Source of the DNA: Abiotrophia defectiva ATCC 49176
Lineage (GTDB): Bacteria > Bacillota > Bacilli > Lactobacillales > Aerococcaceae
Direction: 5' to 3'
DNA: 64,000 nucleotides
NCBI RefSeq assembly: GCF_037041345.1
Contig: NZ_CP146287.1
Coordinates: 871,501 to 935,500 of the forward strand
The notes under the pieces were generated by a model. The model saw nothing but the letters and a program-made list of their open reading frames with translations. It was not told the DNA's origin and did no database searches. The stretch's first letter is position 1, and each line of letters opens with the position of its first letter. Both the position numbers and the translations under genes were made by a program. Shown piece after piece: positions 26,601 to 35,370 of the stretch.

Positions 26601-26987
26601 AGCTATCGACACTATGTCTCGCTGCTTAAGGAGGGACAGGTCTTGCTAGTAGAAGGGACGGTCGAACTAGACCGCCAGGGACGCCATCAGCTGATTATTA
26701 AGCGTTTGGCGCTAGTCAATGAGGAAGAAGCCAAGGCGCCAACTAACCCTAATCAGCATCCTTTCCAACGTTGCTTTGTCCAGGTCAAGGCCTTCCAGGA
26801 CCTCAAACCTTTTCTGCCAGGCTTAAGAAAATTTGCCGATCAATATTCTGGACCAGTAGCCATGATTTTAGTCGATGGCAATCGTCAGACCTTCCAATTG
26901 GATGATGCCTATCGGGTCTCCTATGGCCAGAAAGCGCAAGCAGAATTAGCAAAACTACTGGCTCCTTTCAAAATTATCTATAAGTAA
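23637..26987 (+). CDS. dnaE: DNA polymerase III alpha subunit DnaE
   Basis: This is the second replicative polymerase of Firmicutes, which extends RNA primers before hand-off to PolC. The 1116 residues match the usual length. In order there are a PHP domain (FNVHSANSLLAST, GLADVHSLQGAL), the palm with GPGRGSAAGSLVSYLLG and the catalytic aspartates in PDIDMDI (about 378-384), the fingers and a helix-hairpin-helix, and a C-terminal OB fold (about 950-1040). The PHP metal residues look incomplete, as in other Firmicute DnaE proteins. Start 23637 has GAGAGGAGG seven bases upstream; the longer frame from 23547 would begin inside the promoter region. It precedes pfkA-pyk, a common Firmicute order. 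Confidence 0.95.
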   Translation: MLFNVHSANSLLASTLTAPSYVEAAKQRGYEILGLADVHSLQGALDFYNRCQAAGLKAMIGATIKLPGALKQTHIYPFLVYALNQAGYYEMIGLIRRLSHQPLSPGAIWDYLTQSCHNLVYISCGHASEVEQTLIHSGDQEADLVLERLEQVFGPGNVYLGVAAFPYNPVEGEAVKAWAKSQQVPLVVGQGVSTLNQGDSFSLKVLEAIGANETLDVELRAMQGVHYVYNWADLEAQYVRLGLADCLANSRQLADRMQLTLPQNQAFLPKFPTPDHLPASQYLRDLTQSALEDLRPADLAVYQQRLDYELEVIDSMGFSDYFLIVWDIIVYCQSHAIRVGPGRGSAAGSLVSYLLGITRVDPIQYNLLFERFLNPERYNMPDIDMDIPDNKRQQVLHYVVERYGQEQVAQIATLGTFGARAAMRDTLRVLGADSETLRVWARAIPKELDISLPQAYQKSAALRQLVSQSETNQQLFQVAQTIEGLPRHISTHAAAVVIHDQALDQVIPVVERPNQPLMTQFTMYDVEKVGLLKMDFLGLRNLNLLDTIIKQVQKSQADFDIEVISMEDAQTLALFRAADTNGVFQFESDGIKQVLRKLQPERFEDIVAVNALFRPGPMKQIDHYVARRHGKESYQAIHPILEEILAPTYGIIVYQEQVMQVCQRMAGFSLGQADLLRRAMGKKQADVMAREREHFIRGAREQGIEAEIASATYDYIYEFASYGFNRSHAVVYSTLAFQLAYLKVHYPLAFYQALLNMGSSNQTTMADYILEAKRHTGPLLGLNLNESQIGFSVSGQQLQVGLSAIRTLRHDFVSHIVEDRQLLGPYTGLLHFMQRLPKKWLKHEWLESLISVGALDYTGMNRPTLLKNLDKLMQSVTFSGGNLSLFPELEPRIEWVEDWSPSQKRDKEVEILGFSLEGHPVATYQAFAKSHPNLLSVRDILAAQPNLKVQTLVLVKGIRVINTKKQELMAFLELEDEVASISGVVFPQSYRHYVSLLKEGQVLLVEGTVELDRQGRHQLIIKRLALVNEEEAKAPTNPNQHPFQRCFVQVKAFQDLKPFLPGLRKFADQYSGPVAMILVDGNRQTFQLDDAYRVSYGQKAQAELAKLLAPFKIIYK

Positions 26988-27018
26988 TCGATTACATCTA
27001 TTAATTTCGAAAAAATGT

Positions 27019-27047
27019 ATGACTTTAGCCAATAAAAGTGGTAAAAT
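27019..27047 (+). promoter_or_regulatory. Promoter of pfkA-pyk
   Basis: ATGACT (27019-27024), a 17-base spacer and TAAAAT (27042-27047) preceded by TGG form an extended -10 promoter about 57 bases before the pfkA ATG. Confidence 0.6.
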
Positions 27048-27104
27048 AAGCCTTGGATATCAGTCCAAGTCGATTGATTACAATTCAACTTAGAGGTGAG
27101 AAAC

Positions 27105-28070
27105 ATGAAGCGTATTGCAGTCTTAACCAGTGGTGGCGACGCTCCTGGAATGAATGCAGCAGTGCGGGCTGTCGTAGAGCGTAGCTTGCATCATGGCATT
27201 GAAGTCGTAGGTGCTTACTATGGTTTTAAAGGCTTATATGAAGGTGACTTCAGACCTTTAGACTTAGCGACTTGCTCTCATGCCTTAAGACGGGGTGGCA
27301 CCTTCTTATATTCTGCTCGATTCCCAGAATTTAAGGAGCCTGAAATCCAAGAGAAGGCAATTGAACAGATGAAGGCACATGGCATTGATGCCTTAGTTGT
27401 TGTGGGTGGGGACGGTTCCTTTACTGGGGCCTTGAAATTAACCCAAAAAGGTTTCCCAGCTATCGGGATTCCTGGGACCATCGATAACGATATTGCAGGG
27501 ACAGAATACACCATTGGTTTTGATACCGCGGTTAATGTGGCCCTAGATGCTATTGATAAAATTACTGACACTGCTTCCTCCCACAACCGGACCTTTATTG
27601 TCGAAGTAATGGGCCGTCATGCAGGGGATATGGCTAGCTGGATTGGGGTGGCTGCTGGTGCAGATGCCATTGTGATTCCAGAAGAAGCCTATGACTTAAA
27701 AGCAATCGCAGAAACCATCGCTGCTAACCGTCGCGCCGGTAAGGATCATTCCTTAATCGTCTTGGCCGAAGGCGTCATGACAGCGGCTCAATTCCGTAAG
27801 GAATACGAAACTGTCTCTGGTGACGATGTGCGTGATGTGACCTTGTCACACATTCAACGTGGGGGTAACCCAACAGTGCGTGACCGTGTCTTCGCTAGCT
27901 TGATGGGTGCCAAGGCGGTTGACCTCTTGTTAGAAGGTCAAGCTGGGATTTTCTTAGGTCTTAAGAACGAGCAATTGGCAACTTTTGACATTGTGGAAAC
28001 CTTGACCAAGGAAAAACACCAAGTCCGCCGCGATCTTTACCAATTAAACCAAGGCCTTAGCGCTAAATAA
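27105..28070 (+). CDS. pfkA: 6-phosphofructokinase
   Basis: The enzyme phosphorylates fructose-6-phosphate with ATP, the committed step of glycolysis. The 321-residue sequence has the ATP loop LTSGGDAPGMNAAVRAVV, GGDGSFTGA, the catalytic Asp in GTIDNDIAGTEYTIGFDTA, and MGRHAGD for substrate binding. The start is ATG 27105, supported by AGAGGTGAG; an in-frame GTG at 27096 lies inside that site. pyk follows 23 bases downstream, so the two glycolytic kinases form an operon, as in many lactic acid bacteria. The codon usage is that of highly expressed genes. Confidence 0.97.
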   Translation: MKRIAVLTSGGDAPGMNAAVRAVVERSLHHGIEVVGAYYGFKGLYEGDFRPLDLATCSHALRRGGTFLYSARFPEFKEPEIQEKAIEQMKAHGIDALVVVGGDGSFTGALKLTQKGFPAIGIPGTIDNDIAGTEYTIGFDTAVNVALDAIDKITDTASSHNRTFIVEVMGRHAGDMASWIGVAAGADAIVIPEEAYDLKAIAETIAANRRAGKDHSLIVLAEGVMTAAQFRKEYETVSGDDVRDVTLSHIQRGGNPTVRDRVFASLMGAKAVDLLLEGQAGIFLGLKNEQLATFDIVETLTKEKHQVRRDLYQLNQGLSAK

Positions 28071-28093
28071 AAAAGAGAAGGAGTTCTTTTAAA

Positions 28094-29851
28094 ATGAAAA
28101 AAACTAAGATTATTTGTACCATGGGTCCTGCTTCTAACACAGCAGAACAAATGGCAAAGTTGATTGAAGCAGGGATGAACGTTGCACGTTTCAACTTCTC
28201 TCACGGTTCTCACGAAGAACACTTAGAACGCTTCAACAACTTGAAGGCTGCCCGTCAAGCTACCGGCAAACTTTGCGCCATTCTCTTGGATACCAAAGGT
28301 CCAGAAATCCGTACTAACGACATGCAAGACAATGCCATCGACTTAGTTAAGGGCGCAACTGTTCGTATTTCTATGACTGAAGTCTTAGGGACTAAGGACA
28401 AATTCTCTGTAACTTACGCTAACTTAATCAACGACGTTGAAGTAGGTAGCCACATTCTCTTGGATGACGGTTTAGTTGACTTATTGGTAACTGAAATCGA
28501 CCACGCTAACCAAGAATTAGTAACTGAAATTCAAAACTCTGGCGTAATCAAATCTAAGAAGGGTGTTAACGTTCCTAACGTTTCCATCAACTTACCAGGG
28601 ATCACTGAAAAAGACGCTGCTGACATCCGCTTCGGTGTTCGCGAAGGGATCGACTTCATCGCTGCATCTTTCGTTCGTCGTGCTAGCGACGTTATGGAAA
28701 TCCGTGAAATCTTAGAACAAGAAGGTCGTCCAAACGTTAAGATCATCTCTAAGATTGAGAACCAAGAAGGGGTCGACAATATCGACGAAATCTTGTCTGT
28801 ATCTGACGGTATCATGGTAGCTCGTGGTGACTTAGGGGTAGAAATCCCAACTCACGAAGTGCCAATCGTTCAAAAATACATCATCAAGAAATGTAACCAA
28901 GCTGGTAAACCAGTTGTAACAGCAACTCAAATGTTAGACTCTATGCAACGCAACCCACGTCCAACTCGTGCGGAAGCTGGGGACGTTGCCAACGCTATCT
29001 TCGACGGGACTGACGCGGTAATGCTTTCTGGTGAAACTGCAGCAGGGGACTTCCCTGAAGAAGCAGTTAAGACTATGGCTGCTATCTGTGTTCGTACTGA
29101 AAAAGAATTGCACGAACACGACGCATTCAGCATCAAACGCTTCGACCGTTCTGACATGACTGAAGCAATCGGTCAAGCAGTTGGTCACACTGCTAAGAAC
29201 TTAGGTATCGAAACCATCGTAGCACCTACAAGCTCAGGTCACACTGCTTTGATGATTTCTAAATACCGTCCAAACGCTCACATCGTGGCAGCTACTTTCG
29301 ACGAAGAAACTCAACGTTCATTAGCTGTAGCATGGGGTGTTATCCCTTACGTTATCGACCGTCCAACTTCAACAGACGAAATGATGGATAGCGCAACTGC
29401 TTTGGTTCAAGAAAAAGGCTTCGCTAAAGAAGGCGACTTAATCTTAATCACTGCTGGTGTACCAGTTGGTGAAGCAGGGACCACTAACTTGATGAAAATT
29501 CAAGCCATTGGGACTCAATTAGCGAAGGGTGAAGGCGTCGGTAACGGCAATTTTATCGGTAAGGCTGTTTTAGCAACTGATGCGGCTACTGCCAATGCGA
29601 AAGCCACTGCTGGGACTATCTTAGTAACTCGTGCAACTGACAAGGACTTCTTGCCAGCATTCGATAAAATCGGTGCCCTTGTTACTGAAGAAGGCGGGAT
29701 CACTTCTCATGCAGCCATCATGGGGCTTGAAAAAGGGATTCCTGTCATCGTAGCAGCTAAAGATGTGCTTTCTAACGTGGCAGATGGTGAATTAATCACT
29801 GTAGATGCGCGTCGTGGTTTAATCTACCGCGGTGCAGCAGCGATTATCTAA
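28094..29851 (+). CDS. pyk: Pyruvate kinase with C-terminal PEP-utiliser domain
   Basis: Pyruvate kinase converts phosphoenolpyruvate and ADP to pyruvate and ATP. The 585-residue form carries the extra C-terminal domain seen in Bacillus and several lactic acid bacteria. Motifs include NFSHGSHEEH near the start, the catalytic Lys in IISKIENQEGVDN, and MVARGDLGVEIP. The added domain ends with EEGGITSHAAIMGLEKGIPVIVA, resembling the phosphohistidine region of PEP-utilising enzymes. Codons are strongly biased (AAC, GAC, CGT, GTT), typical of a very highly expressed gene. A terminator follows. Confidence 0.97.
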   Translation: MKKTKIICTMGPASNTAEQMAKLIEAGMNVARFNFSHGSHEEHLERFNNLKAARQATGKLCAILLDTKGPEIRTNDMQDNAIDLVKGATVRISMTEVLGTKDKFSVTYANLINDVEVGSHILLDDGLVDLLVTEIDHANQELVTEIQNSGVIKSKKGVNVPNVSINLPGITEKDAADIRFGVREGIDFIAASFVRRASDVMEIREILEQEGRPNVKIISKIENQEGVDNIDEILSVSDGIMVARGDLGVEIPTHEVPIVQKYIIKKCNQAGKPVVTATQMLDSMQRNPRPTRAEAGDVANAIFDGTDAVMLSGETAAGDFPEEAVKTMAAICVRTEKELHEHDAFSIKRFDRSDMTEAIGQAVGHTAKNLGIETIVAPTSSGHTALMISKYRPNAHIVAATFDEETQRSLAVAWGVIPYVIDRPTSTDEMMDSATALVQEKGFAKEGDLILITAGVPVGEAGTTNLMKIQAIGTQLAKGEGVGNGNFIGKAVLATDAATANAKATAGTILVTRATDKDFLPAFDKIGALVTEEGGITSHAAIMGLEKGIPVIVAAKDVLSNVADGELITVDARRGLIYRGAAAII

Positions 29852-29873
29852 GCTCACCTCACTTATAATCATC

Positions 29874-29904
29874 AACGCTCTACCATTAGGTAGGGCGTTT
29901 TTTT
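29874..29904 (+). terminator. Intrinsic terminator after pyk
   Basis: The 11-bp stem AACGCTCTACC / GGTAGGGCGTT (one T-G pair) with loop ATTA is followed by a T run. Confidence 0.92.
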
Positions 29905-29993
29905 GTGCTGTCATGCAAATTTAATAGAGAATTTTCGGATTAAATCAGGGCAAAGGGGTATATATATATGAAGACTTTTAGAGGAGGGATTAT

Positions 29994-30656
29994 ATGGAAC
30001 CCCAGTATCAACTTAAGACAGGTGTAGCTAAGCTAAAATGGTGGTTAGTCGGCTTATTTGCCATAGGAATTATAGGCATTGTCATTGGCTTAATATGGCT
30101 TAACTTGCGCCCAAGACGGCCCATAATGCAAGAAGAGTCTTCTATCAGTTCTAGTAGGCTTGCTGAGCCAATCTCTTCCCAGCAATCCTCCCAGCCCGAC
30201 AAGATTTATGTAGACCTCAAGGGAGCTGTCAAGCATCCAGGAGTCTATGCCTTAGACCAGGGTAGTCGGGTCTTTGACTTGCTGGAAATGGCGGGGGGGT
30301 TGACGGAAGATGCGGCCGAGCGGGCCCTTAACCAAGCTCAACTCCTGGTGGATCAGCAGAGTCTCTATGTACCCACCATGGCGGAATGGGAGGCTGAGAG
30401 CCAGGGACCGCAAGCTAACGTGGTAGGAAGTCAGGCTCCCTTAGTTTCTAGTCCTAATAGTGGCAAGGTTAATGTCAATCAAGCCGATTTAAGCCAACTC
30501 GAGACCTTACCGGGTATTGGGGCTAAAAAAGCCCAAGCCATTATCGACTACCGGACGGCAAACGGCTCCTTTCATTCGCTTGAGGACTTAGGTAAAGTTA
30601 AGGGCATCGGACCTAAGATGCTAGAGAAGTTGAAGGATCTGGTGATTTTTCAATGA
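29994..30656 (+). CDS. comEA: Competence DNA receptor ComEA
   Basis: ComEA binds incoming DNA outside the membrane during natural transformation. The 220-residue protein has one N-terminal membrane segment (about 17-37), a Ser/Gln-rich linker, an SLBB-like domain (VYVDLKGAVKHPGVYALDQG) and a C-terminal double helix-hairpin-helix (VNVNQADLSQLETLPGIG...VKGIGPKMLEKL). GAGGAGGG precedes the ATG. The stop overlaps the comEC start by four bases. As in streptococci, no comEB deaminase gene separates the two. Confidence 0.95.
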   Translation: MEPQYQLKTGVAKLKWWLVGLFAIGIIGIVIGLIWLNLRPRRPIMQEESSISSSRLAEPISSQQSSQPDKIYVDLKGAVKHPGVYALDQGSRVFDLLEMAGGLTEDAAERALNQAQLLVDQQSLYVPTMAEWEAESQGPQANVVGSQAPLVSSPNSGKVNVNQADLSQLETLPGIGAKKAQAIIDYRTANGSFHSLEDLGKVKGIGPKMLEKLKDLVIFQ

Positions 30657-33076
30657 AGAACATGCTCAAAAGATATTGGTCAAATGACTGTCTCCTGCTA
30701 GCAAGCAGCCTTGAGTCCTTGAGACATAAATGGTTTCTACTATGGATCTATGCTGCAGTTTTCATTAGCATGCTATACCACGAAAACTGGGCTTGGAGCC
30801 TGGCCTTAGTCATCCTGATTGCTCGGCTCTACTTTCTAGGATCTAAATGTCATCGGCGAAACTACCTCTTGGCTTGCCTGGTCTTAAGCATCTGGTGCTT
30901 GGGCAAGTGGGCCTGGCAATACTATGAGCAGTCTCAACTTAATCAAAGCATAGAGCCGGACATAGCGCAAACCTATCAGCTAATTCTAGCACCTAGCCAA
31001 GTCAAGCATACGGCCACAGGTTGGCAGGGAATAGGCTATTTAAGATTAGCAGATGGCCGTCTTCTGCCAGTACTTGCAAAAGGGCAGGGCGACATTCAAT
31101 GGGATTCAGGCCATGAGGTGATGGAAGTCAAGGGGCAGGCTAGTCTTAAAAAAGCCGAGCGAGCCCGTAATTTTGGGGTCTATGACTATCAGCAAAGCTT
31201 AGCAGATAAGGGGATTGATTGGGTACTAGACTTTAAGGTAGTGTCTGCCATTCAACCGAAGCCACTGTCTTTAGGAGCTATGGAAGCCCTACGACAGTGG
31301 TGTTTGTCGCCCTTGGCTAGGTGGAAAGAGCAAGAGGCTTCCTGGACCAGCTTGGTTTTACGGCTTCTATTTAATCAGCAGACCCCGGGCTTTCGCGACC
31401 AGTCGGTGAGTTTGGGGGTGCTTGGCCTAAGTCATTTCTTCGCTATCTCTGGCTTTCATTTGCTCTATTTAAGACGAATGCTGAGTCGTTTCTTTTTGCG
31501 CTTAGGTTGCCTTAAAGAAAGTGTTGCTTTCTGGCTTCCCCTCTTGCTCCTCTTCTATAGCTGGCTATGTGGTTGGCCTATTGGTAGCATTAGAGTCTTA
31601 GGAGGCTGGGGGCTAGTAGCTTTTTCCAAGTCTTATGGCGACCAAAGTGTGACGTCTATGGACCGGCTAAGTCTTGTAGGACTGGCCTGTTTACTTTGCC
31701 AGCCTGGCCTAGTCTTTCAGCCGGCCTACCTGCTGAGCTTTGGCTTGTCAGCTGTACTCATATTTTCGAATCAAGCCATGGAGCACCCAAAACACTATAC
31801 TTGGCGCCATCAAGTCTACATACTTTTAGCTTGTTTGCTCGTTACCTGGCCTCTTATGATGGATTGGCGTTATGAATGGTATCCGCTACAAGTGCTGGCC
31901 ATATTTCTCTTAGGGATTGTCTTTGAAGCGCTTATTATGCCGCTAGCCTTAGTGTCAGGCCTAGCGCTCATTTTGCCAGGCTTAGACAGGCTGGCAAGTT
32001 TAATGGATGGGATTTATCAAGTCTTGCTAGAAATACTAGCGCCTGTAGGTAAAATCTTCTCTTGGCATGTCATCACAGGACGTTTAAGTCTCATTTACTG
32101 GTTCATTTTTCTAATTCTATTCCTAGTGTGGTTGCGTTGGGGCTGGCGCCATCCTTGGACAACAGGGACTGTTCTGGTTTGCGCTTATGGCTTAATACTG
32201 GGACTTAAACCATACCAGCATTGGCAGTCTAGTGTTACCGTATTAGATGTAGGGCAGGGGGATAGTCTGGTCTACCAAGCAGCCTGGTCCAAGGAAGCCT
32301 GGTTGATTGATACAGGCGGCAGGCCACCTTATCCAGCTAGCAAGGAAGGGCCGAGTTTTGACACTCAATATGGCTATTATAATCTGATTCCCGCCCTCAA
32401 AGCGCAAGGGATTGGCTCACTGACCGGGGTCATGATTACCCACTCGGATTTAGACCATATTGGTAGCCTGGCTAGTCTCAGTCAAGAAGTGGCCATTGAC
32501 AATCTCTGGATTAGCCAGCATACCGCTAGTCATCCGGTATGGCAGGAAATCAAGCCCTATCTGGCGACAAAGACCCAAGTCCATATCTTAGGACCAGGCC
32601 AAGCCTATTCAATCAAGGATGGGCTGACCTTCTACACCAATAATTTTAATCAGGCGACGGCCCCCAACGACGCTTCCATTGCGGCAACTCTAGCGATGGG
32701 TAGGCACCGTCTACTTAATTTAGGTGATATGTCGGGTGAATATGAGCAGGCCTTGATTGAACGTTTCCCTGAAATTCAGGCCGATATTCTCAAATGCGCC
32801 CATCATGGCAGTCGCTTTAGCAGTTCAGATGCCTTGCTCAACCACCTGCAGCCTAAGTTAGCCTTGTTGTCTGCTGGAGTTCACAACACCTATCACCACC
32901 CTCATCCTGATACCCTGGCTAAACTAAGTAATAGGGGGATTCCTTATTTTGCAACACCCTATCATGGCGCCATCCGCTATGAGTGGAGTGATTGGGGTTG
33001 GGAGGGGTGGCGAACAGTTCTGGAAGCACCACAATCCACCTATCCTAAAAGTGAGCCTAGCCATTCAAAAAGATAA
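30653..33076 (+). CDS. comEC: Competence DNA channel ComEC/Rec2
   Basis: ComEC forms the membrane channel through which single-stranded DNA enters. The 807 residues comprise an N-terminal DUF4131-like region, the competence domain with about nine or ten membrane segments (LGLSHFFAISGFHLLYLRR is its conserved start), and a C-terminal metallo-beta-lactamase-like domain with DVGQGDS, THSDLDHIGS and KCAHHGS, proposed to degrade the non-transported strand. No frameshift is seen, so the uptake machinery looks intact here. Translation is coupled to comEA. Confidence 0.95.
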   Translation: MKNMLKRYWSNDCLLLASSLESLRHKWFLLWIYAAVFISMLYHENWAWSLALVILIARLYFLGSKCHRRNYLLACLVLSIWCLGKWAWQYYEQSQLNQSIEPDIAQTYQLILAPSQVKHTATGWQGIGYLRLADGRLLPVLAKGQGDIQWDSGHEVMEVKGQASLKKAERARNFGVYDYQQSLADKGIDWVLDFKVVSAIQPKPLSLGAMEALRQWCLSPLARWKEQEASWTSLVLRLLFNQQTPGFRDQSVSLGVLGLSHFFAISGFHLLYLRRMLSRFFLRLGCLKESVAFWLPLLLLFYSWLCGWPIGSIRVLGGWGLVAFSKSYGDQSVTSMDRLSLVGLACLLCQPGLVFQPAYLLSFGLSAVLIFSNQAMEHPKHYTWRHQVYILLACLLVTWPLMMDWRYEWYPLQVLAIFLLGIVFEALIMPLALVSGLALILPGLDRLASLMDGIYQVLLEILAPVGKIFSWHVITGRLSLIYWFIFLILFLVWLRWGWRHPWTTGTVLVCAYGLILGLKPYQHWQSSVTVLDVGQGDSLVYQAAWSKEAWLIDTGGRPPYPASKEGPSFDTQYGYYNLIPALKAQGIGSLTGVMITHSDLDHIGSLASLSQEVAIDNLWISQHTASHPVWQEIKPYLATKTQVHILGPGQAYSIKDGLTFYTNNFNQATAPNDASIAATLAMGRHRLLNLGDMSGEYEQALIERFPEIQADILKCAHHGSRFSSSDALLNHLQPKLALLSAGVHNTYHHPHPDTLAKLSNRGIPYFATPYHGAIRYEWSDWGWEGWRTVLEAPQSTYPKSEPSHSKR

Positions 33077-33083
33077 GCTAATC

Positions 33084-33112
33084 TTGTATGCCCATAGCTA
33101 AAGTGCTATACT
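33084..33112 (+). promoter_or_regulatory. Promoter of the ABC-2 exporter genes
   Basis: TTGTAT (33084-33089), a 17-base spacer and TATACT (33107-33112) preceded by TGC form a well-spaced extended -10 promoter about 50 bases before the start codon. Confidence 0.7.
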
Positions 33113-33162
33113 GAATACGTAAACATTATTATGCAAAAACCTGTAGAGAGTAGGTGTTTTTT

Positions 33163-34071
33163 GTGTTAGAAGTAAAGCATTTAGTTAAGCACTTCGGCGA
33201 CTTGTGCGCTGTCAATGATGTCTCCTTTAGGGTGGAGCCAGGTAGTATTATGGGGATTATTGGTCAGAACGGGTCTGGTAAGACTACAATTTTTCGGATG
33301 ATCCTCAATTTCTTGAAATTAGAACCTGGTGCATCCATTGAGTGGCAAGGGAAGCCTATGAGCAGTCAAGTCTATGATACGGTAGGCTATTTGCCGGAAG
33401 AACGTGGCTTATATGATAAGATGACCATCGAGGATCAGATTGTCTTCTTTGCGGAATTGCGCGGCATGAAGAAGGCCCAAGTTCTTGAAAAAATTGATTA
33501 TTGGATGGAAAAATTCGATGTCAGAGGTAAAAGAAGCGATAAAATTAAGAGTCTGTCTAAAGGGAATCAACAGAAGGTGCAACTCATCGCGACCTTAATT
33601 CATGAGCCAAAACTCATGATTCTAGATGAGCCATTTTCAGGTCTAGACCCGGTTAATGCGGACTTACTCAAGCAAGGTATTCTAGAGCTCAAGGCGAAGG
33701 GTTCTTCCATTATTTTCTCTAGTCATAATATGAATAACGTAGAAGAAATTTGCGACCATTTGGTCATGATTCACTATGGTAAACAGGTGCTGTCAGGAAC
33801 GGTTGACGAGGTTAAGGAGTCCTTCGGCCGGACCCGTATTTTCCTAGAAAGTCCTGACTGGAATCAAGCCCAACTTCAAGCCCTACCAGGCGTAGAAAAG
33901 GTCCGTCACCTAAGCGGTCATCGCTATCATTTGATTCTAAGTGATGAGTCCGCCGGTCATGCCATCTTTGACGCAGTGACACAAGGAAAGTATATTGCCC
34001 AATTTAGTCAACAACCGCCAACCTTAGATGAGATTTTCAAGTTGAAAGTAGAGGTGTCTGACCATGAGTAA
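33163..34071 (+). CDS. ABC transporter ATP-binding protein (NatA-like)
   Basis: The 302-residue ATPase has Walker A GQNGSGKTT, signature LSKGNQQKVQ, Walker B LMILDEPFSGLDP and a C-terminal DUF4162-like extension, as in NatA-type subunits of ABC-2 exporters. I start it at GTG 33163 (MLEVKHLVKHFGD, the family's usual beginning), nine bases after AGTAGG; GTG 33154 is in frame but too close to that element. It overlaps the permease gene by eight bases. The exported substrate is unknown (Na+, lipid, peptide or drug are possible). Confidence 0.9.
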   Translation: MLEVKHLVKHFGDLCAVNDVSFRVEPGSIMGIIGQNGSGKTTIFRMILNFLKLEPGASIEWQGKPMSSQVYDTVGYLPEERGLYDKMTIEDQIVFFAELRGMKKAQVLEKIDYWMEKFDVRGKRSDKIKSLSKGNQQKVQLIATLIHEPKLMILDEPFSGLDPVNADLLKQGILELKAKGSSIIFSSHNMNNVEEICDHLVMIHYGKQVLSGTVDEVKESFGRTRIFLESPDWNQAQLQALPGVEKVRHLSGHRYHLILSDESAGHAIFDAVTQGKYIAQFSQQPPTLDEIFKLKVEVSDHE

Positions 34072-35344
34072 ATTATGGATTATCGCCAAGGAAGTCTATC
34101 GCAAAAATGTCAAGAGTTGGGGTTTCTTCTTCATGGTTTTTGCGCCCTTTATTATCATGGGTGTTTCTGTCTTGATTGGCTACTTTATTGCCAATGATGA
34201 ATCGAGTCATGCCAATGAGACCATCGCTATTGTCAGTCAAGATCAGGGCTTAAAAGATAGCTTAGCCCAGGATAATTTGACTTATAAGTTGGCCTATTAT
34301 GATGATGAAGCCAGTGCTCGCCAATCCCTTAACCAAAAAGGAGTTAACGGCTATTTAATGGTCAAAGAAGACAATGGGCGTGTGCAAGCTACTTATTACC
34401 AAAAGTCTACCGCCCATAGCCTGACCTTGTCTGATTTGGCTGAAAGCCTCAATCGCTACCAACTCAGCAAAATAGGTCAAAGCCTTAACCTAAATGTTCA
34501 GCAAATTGCCACCATTCGTTCCAGTAAGGTGTCAATCGGTAAGATTAATCTCAAGGAAAGCAAGGACGGGACCTATTCAGAAGAGGATGCTAGGTCCCTT
34601 CAAGTCATGGCCCGCATGGGGGCTGCCTTTGTGGCCATTATGCTATCCTATATGTTGATTTTAGCTTACAGTTCAATTTTTGCTCAGGAAGTGGCCTTGG
34701 AGAAGGGCAACCGGGTCATGGAAATCATCCTATCCTCCATTCCTGCCAAACAACATTTATTAGGTAAGATTCTAGGTGCTTCACTGATAATGGCTACCCA
34801 AATTGGTATTTACCTGATCTTAGGAATCGGCTTCTATTTCATGACTGGCGTATCCAGTATTTTTAGCTACCTAGAGCCATTCAAACCACTTTTGCTAGGG
34901 ATTTTGCCTAGCTTTGGTTTAAGTCTAGTCTTTGCTTTGATGGGGATGTTGGCCTATATGATTCTATCCGTTCTGCTAGGATCTATCGCCACACGACTAG
35001 AAGATGTCCAAAAGTCCATTCAGCCAGTCATCTTCACTACCATCATTGGTTTCTATATTGCCGTCTATGGTCTCCAACAACCTAATTCACCTGTTGTGGT
35101 CATCGGCTCTTGGGTGCCATTTACTTCTCCATTTGTCATGCCGGTTCGTCTAGCGACAGAGACGGTCTCAAATTTGGAAATTGTTCTCTGCCTACTTGGC
35201 TGTTTTGCCTTTATGGTCTTTTCCTTCTGGTTGGCCTTGACCTTCTACCAGGCGACCGTTCTCTCGACTAGTGACAAAGGGGTTATCCATGCCTTCAAGC
35301 GGTCTTATTCTCTCTGGAAGAGTGAAAAAGGCCAAAAGGCTTAA
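34064..35344 (+). CDS. ABC-2 type permease (NatB-like)
   Basis: The 426-residue membrane protein has one N-terminal segment (FFFMVFAPFIIMGVSVLIGYF), an external domain of about 130 residues, and five or six further segments, the topology of NatB/ABC2_membrane_3 permeases. The intracellular motif EKGNRVMEIILSSIPAKQHLLGKILG after the second segment is characteristic. It pairs with the preceding ATPase and is followed 26 bases later by a lipoprotein gene that may belong to the same unit. Confidence 0.9.
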   Translation: MSKLWIIAKEVYRKNVKSWGFFFMVFAPFIIMGVSVLIGYFIANDESSHANETIAIVSQDQGLKDSLAQDNLTYKLAYYDDEASARQSLNQKGVNGYLMVKEDNGRVQATYYQKSTAHSLTLSDLAESLNRYQLSKIGQSLNLNVQQIATIRSSKVSIGKINLKESKDGTYSEEDARSLQVMARMGAAFVAIMLSYMLILAYSSIFAQEVALEKGNRVMEIILSSIPAKQHLLGKILGASLIMATQIGIYLILGIGFYFMTGVSSIFSYLEPFKPLLLGILPSFGLSLVFALMGMLAYMILSVLLGSIATRLEDVQKSIQPVIFTTIIGFYIAVYGLQQPNSPVVVIGSWVPFTSPFVMPVRLATETVSNLEIVLCLLGCFAFMVFSFWLALTFYQATVLSTSDKGVIHAFKRSYSLWKSEKGQKA

Positions 35345-35370
35345 GTTTAGAAAGCGAGTTTTATTATTAC

